The notes under the pieces were generated by a model. It ran no database searches. It was given only the letters and a program-made list of their open reading frames with translations, and was not told where the DNA came from. From positions 748,781 to 812,780 of the forward strand of contig NZ_LMRZ01000004.1 of the NCBI RefSeq assembly GCF_001428305.1: a stretch of DNA of 64,000 bases. The letters are read 5' to 3'. Each line of letters begins with the position of its first letter. Position 1 is the first letter of the stretch. Shown here in pieces: positions 34,064 through 44,130 of this stretch. The position numbers and the translations under genes were made by a program. The DNA is from Janibacter sp. Soil728 (GTDB lineage: Bacteria; Actinomycetota; Actinomycetes; Actinomycetales; Dermatophilaceae).

Positions 34064-37027
34064 GTGACCCCACCCGACCGCCACCTGCCCACCCTTGCGC
34101 GACGCGGCTTCAGCGACACCCGGCGAGCACAGTCCCTGCTGGCCGACCCGGCCCTGGAGCCGTTCCACGGGGACACCGACGGGCTGCTGGCCGCCCTGAG
34201 CCGGTCAGCCGACCCCGATCAGGCACTGCTGGGGCTGGTGCGCCTCATGGAGGCCGGAGGCAGCGACGACCTCGTGACCGCGCTGCGTACCGACGAGCTC
34301 GCCCGAGGTCGGGTCATCGGCGCCCTGGGGGTCTCCTCTGCGCTCGTCGACCACCTCGTCGCCCACCCCGAGCATTGGCGAGACGCGGTCCGGGCACGGG
34401 AGATGACGCCCGAGGAGCGCACTGACGTCCTCCTCGCCGAGATCGCCGACCACGGCGACCTCGAGCCGCAGGACGCGCTGCGGGTGGCCTACCGCCGTCA
34501 GCTGCTGGGCATCGCCGCCCGCGACGTCACGTCGCAGGACCCCGTCGTCGTGCTCCCCGAGATCGCCAGAGCACTGGCCGATCTGGCCGGTTCCGCCCTC
34601 GAGGGGGCCGTCCGGATCGCCATCGACGAGCTCGGCGAGGCAGGCCAGAGCTGCCGCTTCGCCGTGATCGGCATGGGCAAGGCCGGGGGGCGCGAGCTCA
34701 ACTACATCTCGGACGTCGACGTGATCTTCGTGGCCGAGCCGGCGGACGGTGCCGACGAGGCGGCCGCGCTGGAGGTCGCGACCAAGATCGCCACCCGCAC
34801 GATGCACGCCTGCTCCGACGTCACCGCCCACGGCAGCCTGTGGCCCGTGGATGCCGCCCTGCGTCCTGAGGGCAAGCAGGGGCCGCTCGTGCGCACGGTG
34901 GCCAGCCATCGTGCCTACTACGACCGCTGGGCCAAGACCTGGGAGTTCCAAGCGCTCCTCAAGGGGCGCCACCTCGCCGGGGACGCGGGCCTCGGTGCCG
35001 AATACCTCGGTGCCGTGCAGCCGTTGGTCTGGGAGGCCGCCTCCCGCGACGACTTCGTCGACGACGTCCAGGCCATGCGCCGTCGGGTCGAGGAGCACAT
35101 CCCCTCTGCCGAGGCGGCGCGACAGCTCAAGCTCGGTCCCGGGGGCCTGCGCGATGTCGAGTTCTCCGTCCAGCTGCTCCAGCTGGTGCACGGGCGCACC
35201 GACGAGACGCTCCGCTCGGGGACCACGCTGGACGCACTGGCGGCGCTGTCCAAGGGTGGCTACATCGGTCGCGCCGACGCCGCAGTCCTGGAAGAGGCCT
35301 ACCGCATCCTGCGCACCCTTGAGCACCGGATCCAGCTGCACCGGCTGCGCCGCACCCACCTCATGCCGATCACCGAGGACGACCTGCGGCGGCTGGGCCG
35401 GTCGATGCGCCTGTGGGACCAGCCCGACAAGCAGGTCGTCGCGCTGCGCACGGGGCACTCGCGCGAGGTACGACGACTGCACCAGCGACTCTTCTACCGC
35501 CCGCTCCTGTCCGCCGTTGCCCGGCTGAGCCCGGACGAGGCGTCGTTGACACCGGACGCGGCGCGCGAGCGGTTGAGTGCGCTCGGCTATCGCGACCCGG
35601 CCGGCGCCCTGCGGCACCTCGAGGTCCTCATGGGCGGCGTGAGCCGAGCCGCGGCGATCCAGAAACAGCTCCTCCCGGTCATGCTCGAGTGGTTTGCCGA
35701 GATGGCCGACCCCGATGCCGGGCTGCTGGCCTTCCGCAAGGTGAGCGAGGCGCTGGGCACGACGCACTGGTACCTGCGCCTGCTGCGCGACGAGGGCGAG
35801 GCTGCCCAGACCCTGGCGCACACCCTCGGCGCCAGCCGATTCGCCGGACAGCTGCTCCTCGCCAGCCCCGAAGCGGTGCAGATGCTCGGGGAGGGGGACG
35901 GTCTGCGTCCCCGTACCCATGAAGAGCTGCTGCGTCGGATGCGCTCGGCCGCCGGACGACGGGACGACCCCGAGGCGGCCGTCGCGGCCATCCGGGCGAT
36001 TCGACGGGCCGAGATCTTCCGTGTGGCCGTCGCCGACCTCGAGGACAAGCTCACGCTCGACGAGGTCGGTGAGGCCCTCACCGAGGTGAGCGACGCGACG
36101 ATCGAGGCGGCGCTCGAGGTCGTGATCCGCAAGGTCGAGACCGAGCGCGGGGCTCCGCTCGGCACCGCCATGCTCATCGTCGGCATGGGCCGCCTGGGGG
36201 GCCGCGAGGTCGGCTACTCCTCGGACGCCGACGTGCTCTACGTCCACGACCCGCACGAGGGGACCGACGACCAGGAGGCCCAGGAGGTGGCCCTCGTCGT
36301 CGTCGGCGAGCTGCGCCGACTCATCGGTGCTGCCGGCTCGGACCCGCCGCTGGGGCTGGACGCCGACCTGCGCCCGGAGGGCAAGAGCGGGCCGATGGTG
36401 CGTTCGCTCGCGAGCTATGCGACCTACTACGCCCGCTGGTCGCAGACCTGGGAGGCCCAGGCGTTGCTGCGGGCGCGACCGGTGGCCGGGGACCCCGACC
36501 TCGCGAGGCGCTTCACCGCCCTCATCGACCCGATCAGGTGGTCCGCCGAAGGGCTGGACACGCAGCAGGTGCGCGAGGTCCGGCGGCTCAAGGCACGGAT
36601 GGAGGCCGAGCGGCTCCCGCGCGGCGCCGACCGCCGGGCCCACTTCAAGCTCGGCGTGGGTGGCCTCTCGGACGTGGAGTGGACCATCCAGCTGTTGCAG
36701 ATGGAGCACGCCCACGAGCACGCGGGGCTGCGCACGACCCGGACGCTGCCAGCGCTCGCGGCAGCCGTGGAGATCGGTCTCGTGGACGTCGAGGACGCGA
36801 CCGTGCTGCGCGAGGCGTGGTCGATGGCCTCGCTGCTGCGCAACGCCGGCATGCTCTTTCGGGGGCGACCGGTGGACTCGGTGCCTTCCAACCTGCGCGA
36901 GGCCGACGGCGTCGGTCGGATCGTCGGGATGGAGCCGCTGTCCGGGCTCGCCCTGGCGGAGTCCTACCGGCGAACGGCGCGGCGGGCACGCCACGTCGTC
37001 GACAGGATCTTCTACGGGGAGCCGTGA
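34064..37027 (+). CDS. glnE: Bifunctional glutamine synthetase adenylyltransferase/deadenylase
   Basis: GlnE attaches and removes AMP on glutamine synthetase in response to nitrogen status. The 987-residue protein carries two nucleotidyltransferase domains: GMGKAGGRELNYISDVDVIF near 204-223 (deadenylase) and GMGRLGGREVGYSSDADVLY near 707-726 (adenylylase). Each is followed by a helical GlnD-type domain. The GTG start lies 7 bases after the glnA2 stop, so the two are co-transcribed, the order seen in mycobacteria. Its main target is likely a separate GlnA1 outside this window. Confidence 0.96.
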   Translation: MTPPDRHLPTLARRGFSDTRRAQSLLADPALEPFHGDTDGLLAALSRSADPDQALLGLVRLMEAGGSDDLVTALRTDELARGRVIGALGVSSALVDHLVAHPEHWRDAVRAREMTPEERTDVLLAEIADHGDLEPQDALRVAYRRQLLGIAARDVTSQDPVVVLPEIARALADLAGSALEGAVRIAIDELGEAGQSCRFAVIGMGKAGGRELNYISDVDVIFVAEPADGADEAAALEVATKIATRTMHACSDVTAHGSLWPVDAALRPEGKQGPLVRTVASHRAYYDRWAKTWEFQALLKGRHLAGDAGLGAEYLGAVQPLVWEAASRDDFVDDVQAMRRRVEEHIPSAEAARQLKLGPGGLRDVEFSVQLLQLVHGRTDETLRSGTTLDALAALSKGGYIGRADAAVLEEAYRILRTLEHRIQLHRLRRTHLMPITEDDLRRLGRSMRLWDQPDKQVVALRTGHSREVRRLHQRLFYRPLLSAVARLSPDEASLTPDAARERLSALGYRDPAGALRHLEVLMGGVSRAAAIQKQLLPVMLEWFAEMADPDAGLLAFRKVSEALGTTHWYLRLLRDEGEAAQTLAHTLGASRFAGQLLLASPEAVQMLGEGDGLRPRTHEELLRRMRSAAGRRDDPEAAVAAIRAIRRAEIFRVAVADLEDKLTLDEVGEALTEVSDATIEAALEVVIRKVETERGAPLGTAMLIVGMGRLGGREVGYSSDADVLYVHDPHEGTDDQEAQEVALVVVGELRRLIGAAGSDPPLGLDADLRPEGKSGPMVRSLASYATYYARWSQTWEAQALLRARPVAGDPDLARRFTALIDPIRWSAEGLDTQQVREVRRLKARMEAERLPRGADRRAHFKLGVGGLSDVEWTIQLLQMEHAHEHAGLRTTRTLPALAAAVEIGLVDVEDATVLREAWSMASLLRNAGMLFRGRPVDSVPSNLREADGVGRIVGMEPLSGLALAESYRRTARRARHVVDRIFYGEP

Positions 37028-37053
37028 GCGACGAGCACCGGTGAGACACCGGT

Positions 37054-37081
37054 CTGACGCGCGTGGCGACGAACCTAGACT
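37054..37081 (+). promoter_or_regulatory. Promoter of the his operon (leaderless)
   Basis: CTGACG (37054-37059) and TAGACT (37076-37081) are separated by 16 bases. The -10 ends 6 bases before the hisD ATG at 37088, so transcription should begin at or beside the start codon. There is no leader for a his attenuator or T-box. Confidence 0.6.
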
Positions 37082-37087
37082 GGCACC

Positions 37088-38434
37088 ATGCTCGCCACGA
37101 TCGATCTGCGTTCCCAGCCCCTCGGGGCCCGGCAGCTGCGCGCGGTACTGCCCCGTGCGGAGTATGACGTCGAGGCTGCCCTCTCGGCGGTCCGACCGAT
37201 CTGCGATGACGTCCATGACCGCGGAGCCGAGGCGCTCTACGAGTTCGGCGAGCGCTTCGACGGGGTGCGTCCCTCCACCCTTCGCGTTCCCGCCGAGGTC
37301 CTCGACGCTGCCGTCGACGTCCTCGACGCCGACGTGCGGGCCGCGCTCGAGGTCTCGATCGAGCGCGCTCGAGCGGTGCACGCCGACCAGCGGCGCACCG
37401 ACACGACGACGCACCTCCACGAGAGCGGCACGGTCACGGAGCGGTGGGTCCCGGTGGACCGCGTCGGTCTCTACGTCCCGGGTGGGCGCGCCGTCTACCC
37501 GAGCTCCGTGGTGATGAATGTCGTCCCCGCCCAGCTCGCCGGTGTCGGCTCGCTCGCCGTCGCCAGCCCCCCGCAGAAGGACAACGTCGGCGTCTTCGCC
37601 GGCTACCCGCACCCGACGATCCTCGCTGCCTGTGCCCTGCTCGGTGTCGACGAGGTGTGGGCCATGGGCGGAGCCCAGGCCGTGGCCGGCTTCGCGCACG
37701 GATTCGTCGACGAGGCATCCGCCGACGGCGGCGAGTGCGTCCCCGTGAGCCTCGTGACCGGGCCCGGCAACATCTACGTCGCCGCGGCCAAGAGGCTCCT
37801 CAAGGGCCTCGTCGGCATCGACGCCGAAGCCGGACCGACGGAGATCGCCGTCCTGGCGGACGCGACGGCCGACCCTGACCACGTCGCCGCCGACCTCATC
37901 AGCCAGGCCGAGCACGATCCCCTCGCCGGCTCGGTCCTCATCACCGACTCCACCCAGCTCGCCGACGCGGTCAGTGTGGCCGTGGAGCGTCGGGCTGCTG
38001 TCACCAAGCACCGCGAGCGGGTCACCGAGGCCCTCCGTGGACGTCAGTCGGCGATCGTCCTCGTCGACGACCTCGAGGCCGGGCTCCGGGTCGCCGATGC
38101 GTACGCCGCCGAGCACCTCGAGGTCATCACTGCCGATGCGCCGACGGTCGCGGCTCGGGTGCGCAATGCGGGGGCGATCTTCGTCGGCACCCACTCGCCG
38201 GTGAGCCTGGGTGACTACGTCGCCGGCTCCAACCACGTGCTGCCCACGGGCGGGAGTGCTGCGCACAGCAGCGGCTTGTCGGTCCAGTCCTTCCTCCGGG
38301 GCATCCACGTCGTCGAGTACTCGGCGCAGGCACTGGCCGAGGTCGCCCCCCACGTGGTCGCACTGGCCCGCGCAGAGGACCTGCCCGCCCACGGCGAGGC
38401 CGTCACGGCACGTACCGGCGAGGTCAGCCGATGA
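37088..38434 (+). CDS. hisD: Histidinol dehydrogenase
   Basis: HisD oxidises L-histidinol to histidine in two NAD+-dependent steps. The 448-residue protein shows [16 protein letters not shown], the signature [16 protein letters not shown], and [14 protein letters not shown]. Catalytic Glu/His residues lie in AAEHLEVIT and the zinc-site [18 protein letters not shown] region follows. First gene of the his operon; the promoter is leaderless. Confidence 0.97.
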   Translation: MLATIDLRSQPLGARQLRAVLPRAEYDVEAALSAVRPICDDVHDRGAEALYEFGERFDGVRPSTLRVPAEVLDAAVDVLDADVRAALEVSIERARAVHADQRRTDTTTHLHESGTVTERWVPVDRVGLYVPGGRAVYPSSVVMNVVPAQLAGVGSLAVASPPQKDNVGVFAGYPHPTILAACALLGVDEVWAMGGAQAVAGFAHGFVDEASADGGECVPVSLVTGPGNIYVAAAKRLLKGLVGIDAEAGPTEIAVLADATADPDHVAADLISQAEHDPLAGSVLITDSTQLADAVSVAVERRAAVTKHRERVTEALRGRQSAIVLVDDLEAGLRVADAYAAEHLEVITADAPTVAARVRNAGAIFVGTHSPVSLGDYVAGSNHVLPTGGSAAHSSGLSVQSFLRGIHVVEYSAQALAEVAPHVVALARAEDLPAHGEAVTARTGEVSR

Positions 38435-39549
38435 GCGAGGTCGAGGCACTGCTGCGCCCCGAGCTGCGTGGCCGCACCGCCTACGGTGCGCCCCAGCTGG
38501 ACGTGGCCGTCCAGCTCAACACCAACGAGTCCTCGTACTCCGTCCCGCCGGAGGTCGTCGAGGCCATCCTCGGTGAGCTCCGCGAGAGCCTGGGCGGGCT
38601 CAACCGGTATCCGGACCGCGAGTTCACCGACCTGCGCAAGGCCCTCGTCAGCTACCTCGAGGACCGCAGCGGGGTCTCCCTTCGCCCCGAGCAGATCTGG
38701 GCCGGCAACGGCTCCAACGAGGTCCTCTCGCACGTGGTCCAGGCCTTCGGCGGTCCCGGTCGCACGGCGCTCGGCTTCACCCCGGCCTACTCGATGCACC
38801 CGATCATCAACGAGACGCTCGGCACGACCTGGGTGGACGGGCAGCGCGACGCCGGCACCTTCGACCTGACGCTCGAGTCCGCGGTCGAGCAGGCAAGGGC
38901 GGCCGACCCGCACCTGGTCTTCCTCTGCTCGCCCAACAACCCCACGGGTTCGGCCCTGCCCTTCGACGTCATCGAGGCGATGCTCGAGGCAGCGCCGCGG
39001 GCACTCGTCGTCGTCGACGAGGCGTACGCCGAGTTCGCCCGCCCCGGCACACCGACGGCCCTGTCGTTGCTGCAGCGGCACCCGCGACTGGTGGTCACCC
39101 GCACGATGAGCAAGGCCTTCGCCCTCGCCGGCGGCCGGCTCGGCTACCTCGCCGCGAGTCCCGAGGTCATCGACGCGCTACGACTGGTCCGCCTGCCGTA
39201 CCACCTGTCCGCACCCACCCAGACCATCGCGCGAGTCTCCCTCGAGCACGCCGACCGGCTGCTGGAGACGGTCGACGCGATCAAGGAGCAGCGCGACCGT
39301 CTGGTCACCGAGCTTGCGGCCATGGGCCTGGTGCCGGTGCCGAGCGATGCCAACTTCGTCCTCTTCGGAGGGCTCGCCGACGCGCCTGCCACATGGCAGG
39401 CTCTGCTCGACGAGGGCGTGCTCGTCCGCGACGTCGGTATCGCCCACCACCTGAGGGTCACCGCCGGCACACCGGAGGAGACCGGCCGTTTCCTCGAGGC
39501 GATGGCCACGCTCGTCCCCACGCACGCACTGACCAAGGAGAACCCGTGA
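38431..39549 (+). CDS. hisC: Histidinol-phosphate aminotransferase
   Basis: HisC is the PLP aminotransferase that makes histidinol phosphate. In the 372-residue protein the PLP lysine is K228 in [26 protein letters not shown] at 166-173 and [10 protein letters not shown] at 193-202 are class I/II markers. The ATG overlaps the hisD stop (ATGA). The actinobacterial HisC group also includes aromatic aminotransferase activity, but position fixes the role. Confidence 0.96.
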   Translation: MSEVEALLRPELRGRTAYGAPQLDVAVQLNTNESSYSVPPEVVEAILGELRESLGGLNRYPDREFTDLRKALVSYLEDRSGVSLRPEQIWAGNGSNEVLSHVVQAFGGPGRTALGFTPAYSMHPIINETLGTTWVDGQRDAGTFDLTLESAVEQARAADPHLVFLCSPNNPTGSALPFDVIEAMLEAAPRALVVVDEAYAEFARPGTPTALSLLQRHPRLVVTRTMSKAFALAGGRLGYLAASPEVIDALRLVRLPYHLSAPTQTIARVSLEHADRLLETVDAIKEQRDRLVTELAAMGLVPVPSDANFVLFGGLADAPATWQALLDEGVLVRDVGIAHHLRVTAGTPEETGRFLEAMATLVPTHALTKENP

Positions 39550-40157
39550 ACAGCACCGCCCCCCGCACCGCGACGGTGAGCCGAGGGACCTCGGAGAGCC
39601 GCGTCGAGGTGAGCGTCAACCTCGACGGCACGGGCGCAGGCGAGGTGGCCACGGGCGTGCGCTTCTACGACCACATGCTCCTGTCGCTGGCCAAGCACAG
39701 CCTCATCGACCTGACGATCCGGGCCGAGGGCGATGTGGACGTCGATGCGCACCACACGGTCGAGGACGTCGCGATCGTCCTGGGTCAGGCAGTGCGCGAG
39801 GCGCTCGGGGACAAGAGCGGCATCAGCCGCTTCGGCGATGCCACCGTCCCGCTCGACGAGGCACTGGTCCACGCGGTCGTCGACGTCGCCGGACGCCCCT
39901 ACGTGGTGCACGCCGGTGAGCCGGAGGGGCAGGAGTACGTCATCATCGGCGGCAACTTCGTCGGTTCGCTGACCCGTCACGTCATGGAGTCCTTCGCCTA
40001 CAACGCCGGGATCGCCCTGCACGTGCGGGTGCTCGCTGGTCGCGACCCGCACCACATCGTCGAGGCGCAGTTCAAGGCACTGGCCCGCGCGTTGCGTGCG
40101 GCCGTGGCCGTGGACCCGCGGGTCACCGGCATCCCCAGCGCCAAGGGCGCCCTGTAG
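39546..40157 (+). CDS. hisB: Imidazoleglycerol-phosphate dehydratase
   Basis: HisB dehydrates imidazoleglycerol phosphate to imidazoleacetol phosphate. The 203-residue monofunctional enzyme shows the His-rich metal motifs [27 protein letters not shown] and [18 protein letters not shown] [16 protein letters not shown]. It starts at GTG 39546, overlapping the hisC stop. The phosphatase domain found in the E. coli fusion is absent, as expected. Confidence 0.96.
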   Translation: MNSTAPRTATVSRGTSESRVEVSVNLDGTGAGEVATGVRFYDHMLLSLAKHSLIDLTIRAEGDVDVDAHHTVEDVAIVLGQAVREALGDKSGISRFGDATVPLDEALVHAVVDVAGRPYVVHAGEPEGQEYVIIGGNFVGSLTRHVMESFAYNAGIALHVRVLAGRDPHHIVEAQFKALARALRAAVAVDPRVTGIPSAKGAL

Positions 40158-40165
40158 AGCATGCG

Positions 40166-40759
40166 ATGACCCAGCAGGGCAGGGGAGTGGTGCTGCTCTC
40201 CGCGTCGTCCGCGAGGGCCGTGGAGTGGGTGCGGCGTGGCGTCGTACCGTGCCACGTGCTCGAGCACAGCACGTGGTCGATCATCGTCCCGGCCACCTCG
40301 GCGAGCGCTGCGGCGGCCCCCTACGACGATGCGTTGACCGTCCTGGCCGCACGTCATGTCCCGACGGCGATCGCGCCGTCCATCGGCCTCTTCGAGATCG
40401 GCGACGCGGCCGTCATCACCGCCCGGGCGCCGGGTCGCTCCCCGATCAGGTGGGCCCTGCGCGGTGCGGACCGTGACGTCGTGCGCGGACCTCAGCTGCC
40501 GCCGCTCACGCCCGAGAGCCTGCATCGCACCCTGGCGGCCGGCTCCGGGACCCGAGAGGTGCCGATCCGCGAGATCCGTGCCCTGTGGACCCGGGTCGAC
40601 CTGACCCATCTCGAGTGGCTCGTCGAGGCCACCGCCGTGCTCGGTCTGCCCGGCGGACGGGTGCTCGAGGGGTCCGACACCGCCCTGGGGTCGGTCATCG
40701 CCCCCAACCCCCGATCCGTCCAGGACTTCGAGTCCGCCGTCAAGGATGTGCACCAATGA
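40166..40759 (+). CDS. Unknown protein embedded in the histidine operon
   Basis: The 197-residue protein lies 8 bases after hisB and overlaps hisH (ATGA), so it is translated with the pathway genes. It has short beta/alpha patterns ([53 protein letters not shown]) but no motif I recognise, no signal peptide and no membrane helix. Small genes of unknown function occupy the hisB-hisH gap in other actinobacteria, so a his-related or merely co-transcribed role is possible. The missing histidinol-phosphatase is one idea, but no phosphatase motif (DxDxT or PHP His cluster) is present. Confidence 0.75.
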   Translation: MTQQGRGVVLLSASSARAVEWVRRGVVPCHVLEHSTWSIIVPATSASAAAAPYDDALTVLAARHVPTAIAPSIGLFEIGDAAVITARAPGRSPIRWALRGADRDVVRGPQLPPLTPESLHRTLAAGSGTREVPIREIRALWTRVDLTHLEWLVEATAVLGLPGGRVLEGSDTALGSVIAPNPRSVQDFESAVKDVHQ

Positions 40760-41406
40760 CCAGCCCTCGCGTCGTCGTCCTCGACTACGGCTCCGGCAAT
40801 GTCCACTCCGCCGTCCGCGCCCTCTCGTACGTCGGGGCGCAGGTCGAGCTCACCGCAGACCGCAGCGCTGCCCTCGCCGCGGACGGCCTCTTCGTGCCGG
40901 GCGTCGGCAACTTCCACGCCTGCATGGCAGGGCTGCGCGCAGCGGACGGCCCAGCGCTGATCGACACCCGCCTCGCGGGTGGCCGGCCCGTGCTCGGCGT
41001 GTGCGTCGGGATGCAGGTGATGTTCGACGGGTCGCACGAACCCCACGGCACCCAGCCCGAGCAGGAGGGTCTGGCCCAGTGGCCGGGTACGGCCGAGCGG
41101 TTGACCGCCCCCGTCGTGCCGCACATGGGGTGGTCCGAGGTCTCCGCACCCGAGGGCACCGCCCTCTTCGCCGGCGTCGAGACCGAGCGCTTCTACTTCG
41201 TCCACTCCTACGGTGTCGGTTCCTGGGACCTGCCGACCGCCCCCGGCGCGCTGGCCGCAGCCAGCCCCCGGGTCACGTGGAGCGAGCACGGGTCCCCCTT
41301 TGTCGCGGCCGTCGAGAACGGTCCGTTGTCCGCCACGCAGTTCCACCCCGAGAAGTCCGGGGACGCTGGGCTGCACCTGCTGAAGAACTGGGTGATGTCA
41401 CTGTGA
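40756..41406 (+). CDS. hisH: Imidazole glycerol phosphate synthase, glutaminase subunit
   Basis: HisH supplies ammonia from glutamine to HisF. In the 216-residue class I amidotransferase the triad is C83 in [11 protein letters not shown]197 and E199 in TQFHPEKSG. The oxyanion PGVGNF lies at 48-53. The ATG overlaps the upstream stop and the 3' end overlaps priA. The partner hisF is not in this operon and must lie elsewhere. Confidence 0.96.
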   Translation: MTSPRVVVLDYGSGNVHSAVRALSYVGAQVELTADRSAALAADGLFVPGVGNFHACMAGLRAADGPALIDTRLAGGRPVLGVCVGMQVMFDGSHEPHGTQPEQEGLAQWPGTAERLTAPVVPHMGWSEVSAPEGTALFAGVETERFYFVHSYGVGSWDLPTAPGALAAASPRVTWSEHGSPFVAAVENGPLSATQFHPEKSGDAGLHLLKNWVMSL

Positions 41407-42146
41407 CCACGAACGAGAGCCCCCGACTGGAGCTCCTGCCCGCCGTCGACGTGCGAGGGGGACGCGCCGTCCAGCTGCAGCAGGGTGTGGCCGACTCCGG
41501 GTGGGACTTCGGCGACCCGCTGCAGGCGGCACGCGCCTGGCAGGACCAGGGTGCCGAGTGGATCCACCTCGTGGACCTCGACGCGGCCTTCGGCGAAGGG
41601 AGCAACCGGGACCTGCTCGCCGGTATCGTCGGCCAGCTCGACGTCAAGGTGGAGCTGAGCGGCGGGATCCGGGACCAGGAGTCCCTCGTCGCGGCCCTCG
41701 ACTCCGGCTGCGCGCGGGTCAACCTCGGCACCGCAGCCCTGGAGAACCCCGAGTGGACGGCAGCCGCGATCGCCGAGTACGGCGACCGGATCGCCGTTGG
41801 TCTGGACGTGCGGGGCACCACGCTCGCCGCCCGAGGGTGGACCAAGGAAGGGGGCGACCTCTGGGAGACCCTGGCGCGACTCAACTCCGAGGGCTGCACC
41901 CGTTTTGTCGTCACCGATGTGGCCAAGGACGGGATGCTCGCCGGACCCAACCTCCAGCTGCTCAAGGATGTTGCCGCTGCCACGGAGGCCAAGGTCGTCG
42001 CAAGCGGGGGAGTGACCACCCGCGAGGACGTGGTCGCACTGCGTGAGCTCGTGCCGGTCGGCGTGGAGGGGGCCATCATCGGATCGGCCCTCTACAAGGG
42101 CACCGTCACGCTCGCCGAGGCGCTCGACGCGGCAGGTCGCCCGTGA
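41403..42146 (+). CDS. priA: Phosphoribosyl isomerase A (HisA/PriA)
   Basis: This TIM barrel isomerises ProFAR in histidine synthesis. In actinobacteria PriA usually also performs the TrpF reaction. The 247-residue protein has D16 ([10 protein letters not shown]) and D172 (VVTDVAKDG) as general acid/base. The active-site loop [14 protein letters not shown] carries the Arg and Trp (R144, W146) that in M. tuberculosis PriA adapt to the two substrates. Dual function is therefore likely but depends on trpF being absent from the genome. The start GTG overlaps hisH. Confidence 0.93.
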   Translation: MTTNESPRLELLPAVDVRGGRAVQLQQGVADSGWDFGDPLQAARAWQDQGAEWIHLVDLDAAFGEGSNRDLLAGIVGQLDVKVELSGGIRDQESLVAALDSGCARVNLGTAALENPEWTAAAIAEYGDRIAVGLDVRGTTLAARGWTKEGGDLWETLARLNSEGCTRFVVTDVAKDGMLAGPNLQLLKDVAAATEAKVVASGGVTTREDVVALRELVPVGVEGAIIGSALYKGTVTLAEALDAAGRP

Positions 42147-42868
42147 CGGGCCCGGCAGACTCCGCGGGCGTTCCCTGGGGCGGGCGGGAGGTCCCGGCCG
42201 GTGGCTTCGCGGGGGACACCGGCGAGGCCGACCAGGCACTGATGCAGGCGCTGACCACAGGGGGCGAGCAGGACGTTCTTGCCCGACTCGCCACTGCGCG
42301 GTTGCTCGTGCCCGTCAAGGCGGTGGCCGCCGAGACGGTCGAGAGCGAGCACGGCCACGTCGCTGACAAGGAGGCCGACATGGCGGTCGTCCTCCTCGAG
42401 CACCCTGACGGTCGGACCGCCCTGCCGATCTTCTCCTCGATGGCGGCCCTGGCAGCCTTCGACGCGTCTGTTCGTCCCGTACCGGTCGAGGCTGCTCGGG
42501 CCGCCCAGGCGGCGGTGAGCGAGAAGGCCGACCTGATGGTCCTCGACTGTGCGAGCGAGCAGGCCTTCGAGGTTCGCTCGTCGATGGTGTGGGCGTTGGC
42601 TCAGCAGCGCCCGTGGCTGCCCGCCCACGAGGACCCCTTCGTCGCTCAGTCCGTGGAGCGGGTCACCGCGGGGCACGAGGAGATCACCGATCATGTCCTG
42701 GCGGAGGGCGTCCCCGACGGCCAAGGGATCCTGCAGATCCAGCTGACCCTCGTGCCGGGGCTGGATGGGCCGGCCGTGCGCGCCCTCGTCACCGACGTGG
42801 CCGAAAAGCTGGCGACCGATGGCGAGCTGCGCGCCCGGGTGGACGGCCTCTCCTTCGCCATCGCCTGA
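42143..42868 (+). CDS. SseB family protein
   Basis: The 241-residue protein carries an SseB N-terminal-type domain: [40 protein letters not shown] and [12 protein letters not shown]. These domains occur in type III/VII-related and in many housekeeping actinobacterial proteins without known activity. It overlaps priA (GTGA) and ends the his operon. No signal peptide or membrane segment. Confidence 0.85.
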   Translation: MTGPADSAGVPWGGREVPAGGFAGDTGEADQALMQALTTGGEQDVLARLATARLLVPVKAVAAETVESEHGHVADKEADMAVVLLEHPDGRTALPIFSSMAALAAFDASVRPVPVEAARAAQAAVSEKADLMVLDCASEQAFEVRSSMVWALAQQRPWLPAHEDPFVAQSVERVTAGHEEITDHVLAEGVPDGQGILQIQLTLVPGLDGPAVRALVTDVAEKLATDGELRARVDGLSFAIA

Positions 42869-42896
42869 CCGATTTCGGCAGATGGCCAGTCGCTGG

Positions 42897-43149
42897 TAGT
42901 GTCTCTCACTGACCGGTCATCGTCCTCGTGGCGATGACGCAAGAGGAGCCTCGCTTCCACCCGCGTCGACCATCGTCTTCGGACACAGGTTGCCGGGTCA
43001 CAGGTCTCGACGCGACACGGATCGCGGGATGTCCTCGACATCCTTTGATCTCCTGTTGACGTCGTGCTCTGGTGGAGGCTTCTCGCGATCGGCGAGGAGC
43101 CTTTCTTCGTTGGTCGCCAGGAGTGACACACCGAGCTAAGGAGCCACAC
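42897..43149 (+). promoter_or_regulatory. infC operon promoter and attenuator-like 5' leader
   Basis: A TAGTGT -10 (42897-42902) should start a leader of about 240 nt. It contains a 7-bp hairpin GTCATCG/CGATGAC (42916-42922, 42932-42938). An 11-bp stem AGGCTTCTCGC/GCGAGGAGCCT (43076-43086, 43092-43102) followed by TTCTT resembles an intrinsic terminator. GAGGAGCCTC at 42943-42952 can pair with GAGGCTTCTC at 43075-43084, an alternative that would break that terminator. The layout recalls the L20-controlled infC leader of Bacillus, but the sequence is not recognisably the same element. Confidence 0.6.
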
Positions 43150-43854
43150 ATCAGCGAGCCTCGCATCAATGACCGAATCCGCGTCCCTGAGGTGCGGTTG
43201 GTCGGCCCCAACGGGGAGCAGGTCGGCATCGTGCGCGTGGAGGATGCCCTCCGTCTCGCCGCAGAGGCTGACCTCGACCTCGTCGAGGTCGCGCCGATGG
43301 CAAAGCCTCCCGTCGCCAAGCTCATGGACTTCGGCAAGTACAAGTACGAAGCCGCCATGAAGGCCCGTGAGGCACGCAAGAACCAGGTCAACACGGTCAT
43401 CAAGGAGATCAAGCTCCGACCGAAGATCGACAGCCACGACTACGGCACCAAGAAGGGCCACGTCGAGCGCTTCCTGAGCGCCGGCGACAAGGTCAAGGTG
43501 ACGATCATGTTCCGCGGCCGCGAGCAGTCCCGCCCCGAGCTGGGCTTCCGACTGCTGCAGCGTCTGGCCGAGGACGTCGTGGAGCTCGGCACGGTCGAGT
43601 CCGCGCCCAAGCAGGACGGGCGCAACATGATCATGGTGCTCGGCCCGACCAAGCGGAAGTCCGAGGCTCGCGCCGAGGCCCGCCGCAAGAAGGACGAGCA
43701 GAAGGCAGCGACCGAGGCTGACGCCACGGCGACCGAGTCCACCGAGGCGCAGGCCCCGGTGGAGGAGCCCACCGAGGCGCAGGCCCCGGTGGCCGAGTCC
43801 ACCGAGGCGCAGGCCCCGGCGGAGGAGACCGCCGAGGCTCCGGCAGAGTCCTGA
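43150..43854 (+). CDS. infC: Translation initiation factor IF-3 with acidic repeat tail, probable AUC start
   Basis: IF-3 binds the 30S subunit and checks start-codon selection. The N domain begins [25 protein letters not shown]; the C domain has [14 protein letters not shown] and [18 protein letters not shown]. No ATG/GTG/TTG lies near the conserved start; an ATC at 43150 follows AAGGAG (43138-43143) by 6 bases. IF-3 genes of other bacteria use AUU/AUC/AUA starts for autoregulation. The upstream in-frame ATG at 43072 overlaps the leader terminator and is unlikely. The 234-residue protein ends in about 45 residues of Glu/Ala/Pro repeats absent from E. coli IF-3 (180 aa). Confidence 0.95.
   Translation: MSEPRINDRIRVPEVRLVGPNGEQVGIVRVEDALRLAAEADLDLVEVAPMAKPPVAKLMDFGKYKYEAAMKAREARKNQVNTVIKEIKLRPKIDSHDYGTKKGHVERFLSAGDKVKVTIMFRGREQSRPELGFRLLQRLAEDVVELGTVESAPKQDGRNMIMVLGPTKRKSEARAEARRKKDEQKAATEADATATESTEAQAPVEEPTEAQAPVAESTEAQAPAEETAEAPAES
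43731..43833 (+). repeat. Three 30-bp in-frame repeats in the infC 3' end
   Basis: Three near-identical 30-bp units encode [20 protein letters not shown] and [10 protein letters not shown], followed by a decayed fourth (AEAPAES). They form a charged, unstructured C-terminal tail of IF-3. Confidence 0.85.
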
Positions 43855-43896
43855 GCCGACCCAGACCAGCACAGCAACGACAAGGAGATCGGCGCC

Positions 43897-44091
43897 ATGC
43901 CGAAGAACAAGACGCACTCCGGTGCGAAGAAGCGATTCCGGGTCACCGGTACGGGCAAGATCATGCGCGAGCGCGCCAATCACGTCCACAAGTTCCACGA
44001 GAAGAGCCCGCAGCACGCGCGTCGTCTCGCGAACGACGTCCTGGTCTCCAAGGCCGACACCAAGAAGATCAAGAAGCTGCTCGGTCGCTGA
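43897..44091 (+). CDS. rpmI: Ribosomal protein bL35
   Basis: The 64-residue basic protein of the 50S subunit reads MPKNKTHSGAKKRFRVTGTG and ends in KADTKKIKKLLGR, the full normal length. The ATG is preceded by AAGGAGATCGGCGCC, a strong ribosome binding site. It lies between infC and rplT as in nearly all bacteria. Confidence 0.98.
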   Translation: MPKNKTHSGAKKRFRVTGTGKIMRERANHVHKFHEKSPQHARRLANDVLVSKADTKKIKKLLGR

Positions 44092-44130
44092 CCTGAGCCT
44101 CTTGTCCCTCGAACTTAAAGGAGTACTCAC

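Noticed and set aside
37028..37060. Terminator after glnE formed by the two ACCGGT copies
   Set aside because: The stem is only 6 bp of a self-complementary sequence with no tail; too weak to call.
34205..38449. Minus-strand open frame of about 1,400 codons opposite glnE and hisD
   Set aside because: It is antisense to two well-conserved genes. Such frames arise from strong GC bias at third codon positions, and the translation is Arg/Gly/Val-rich without domain motifs.
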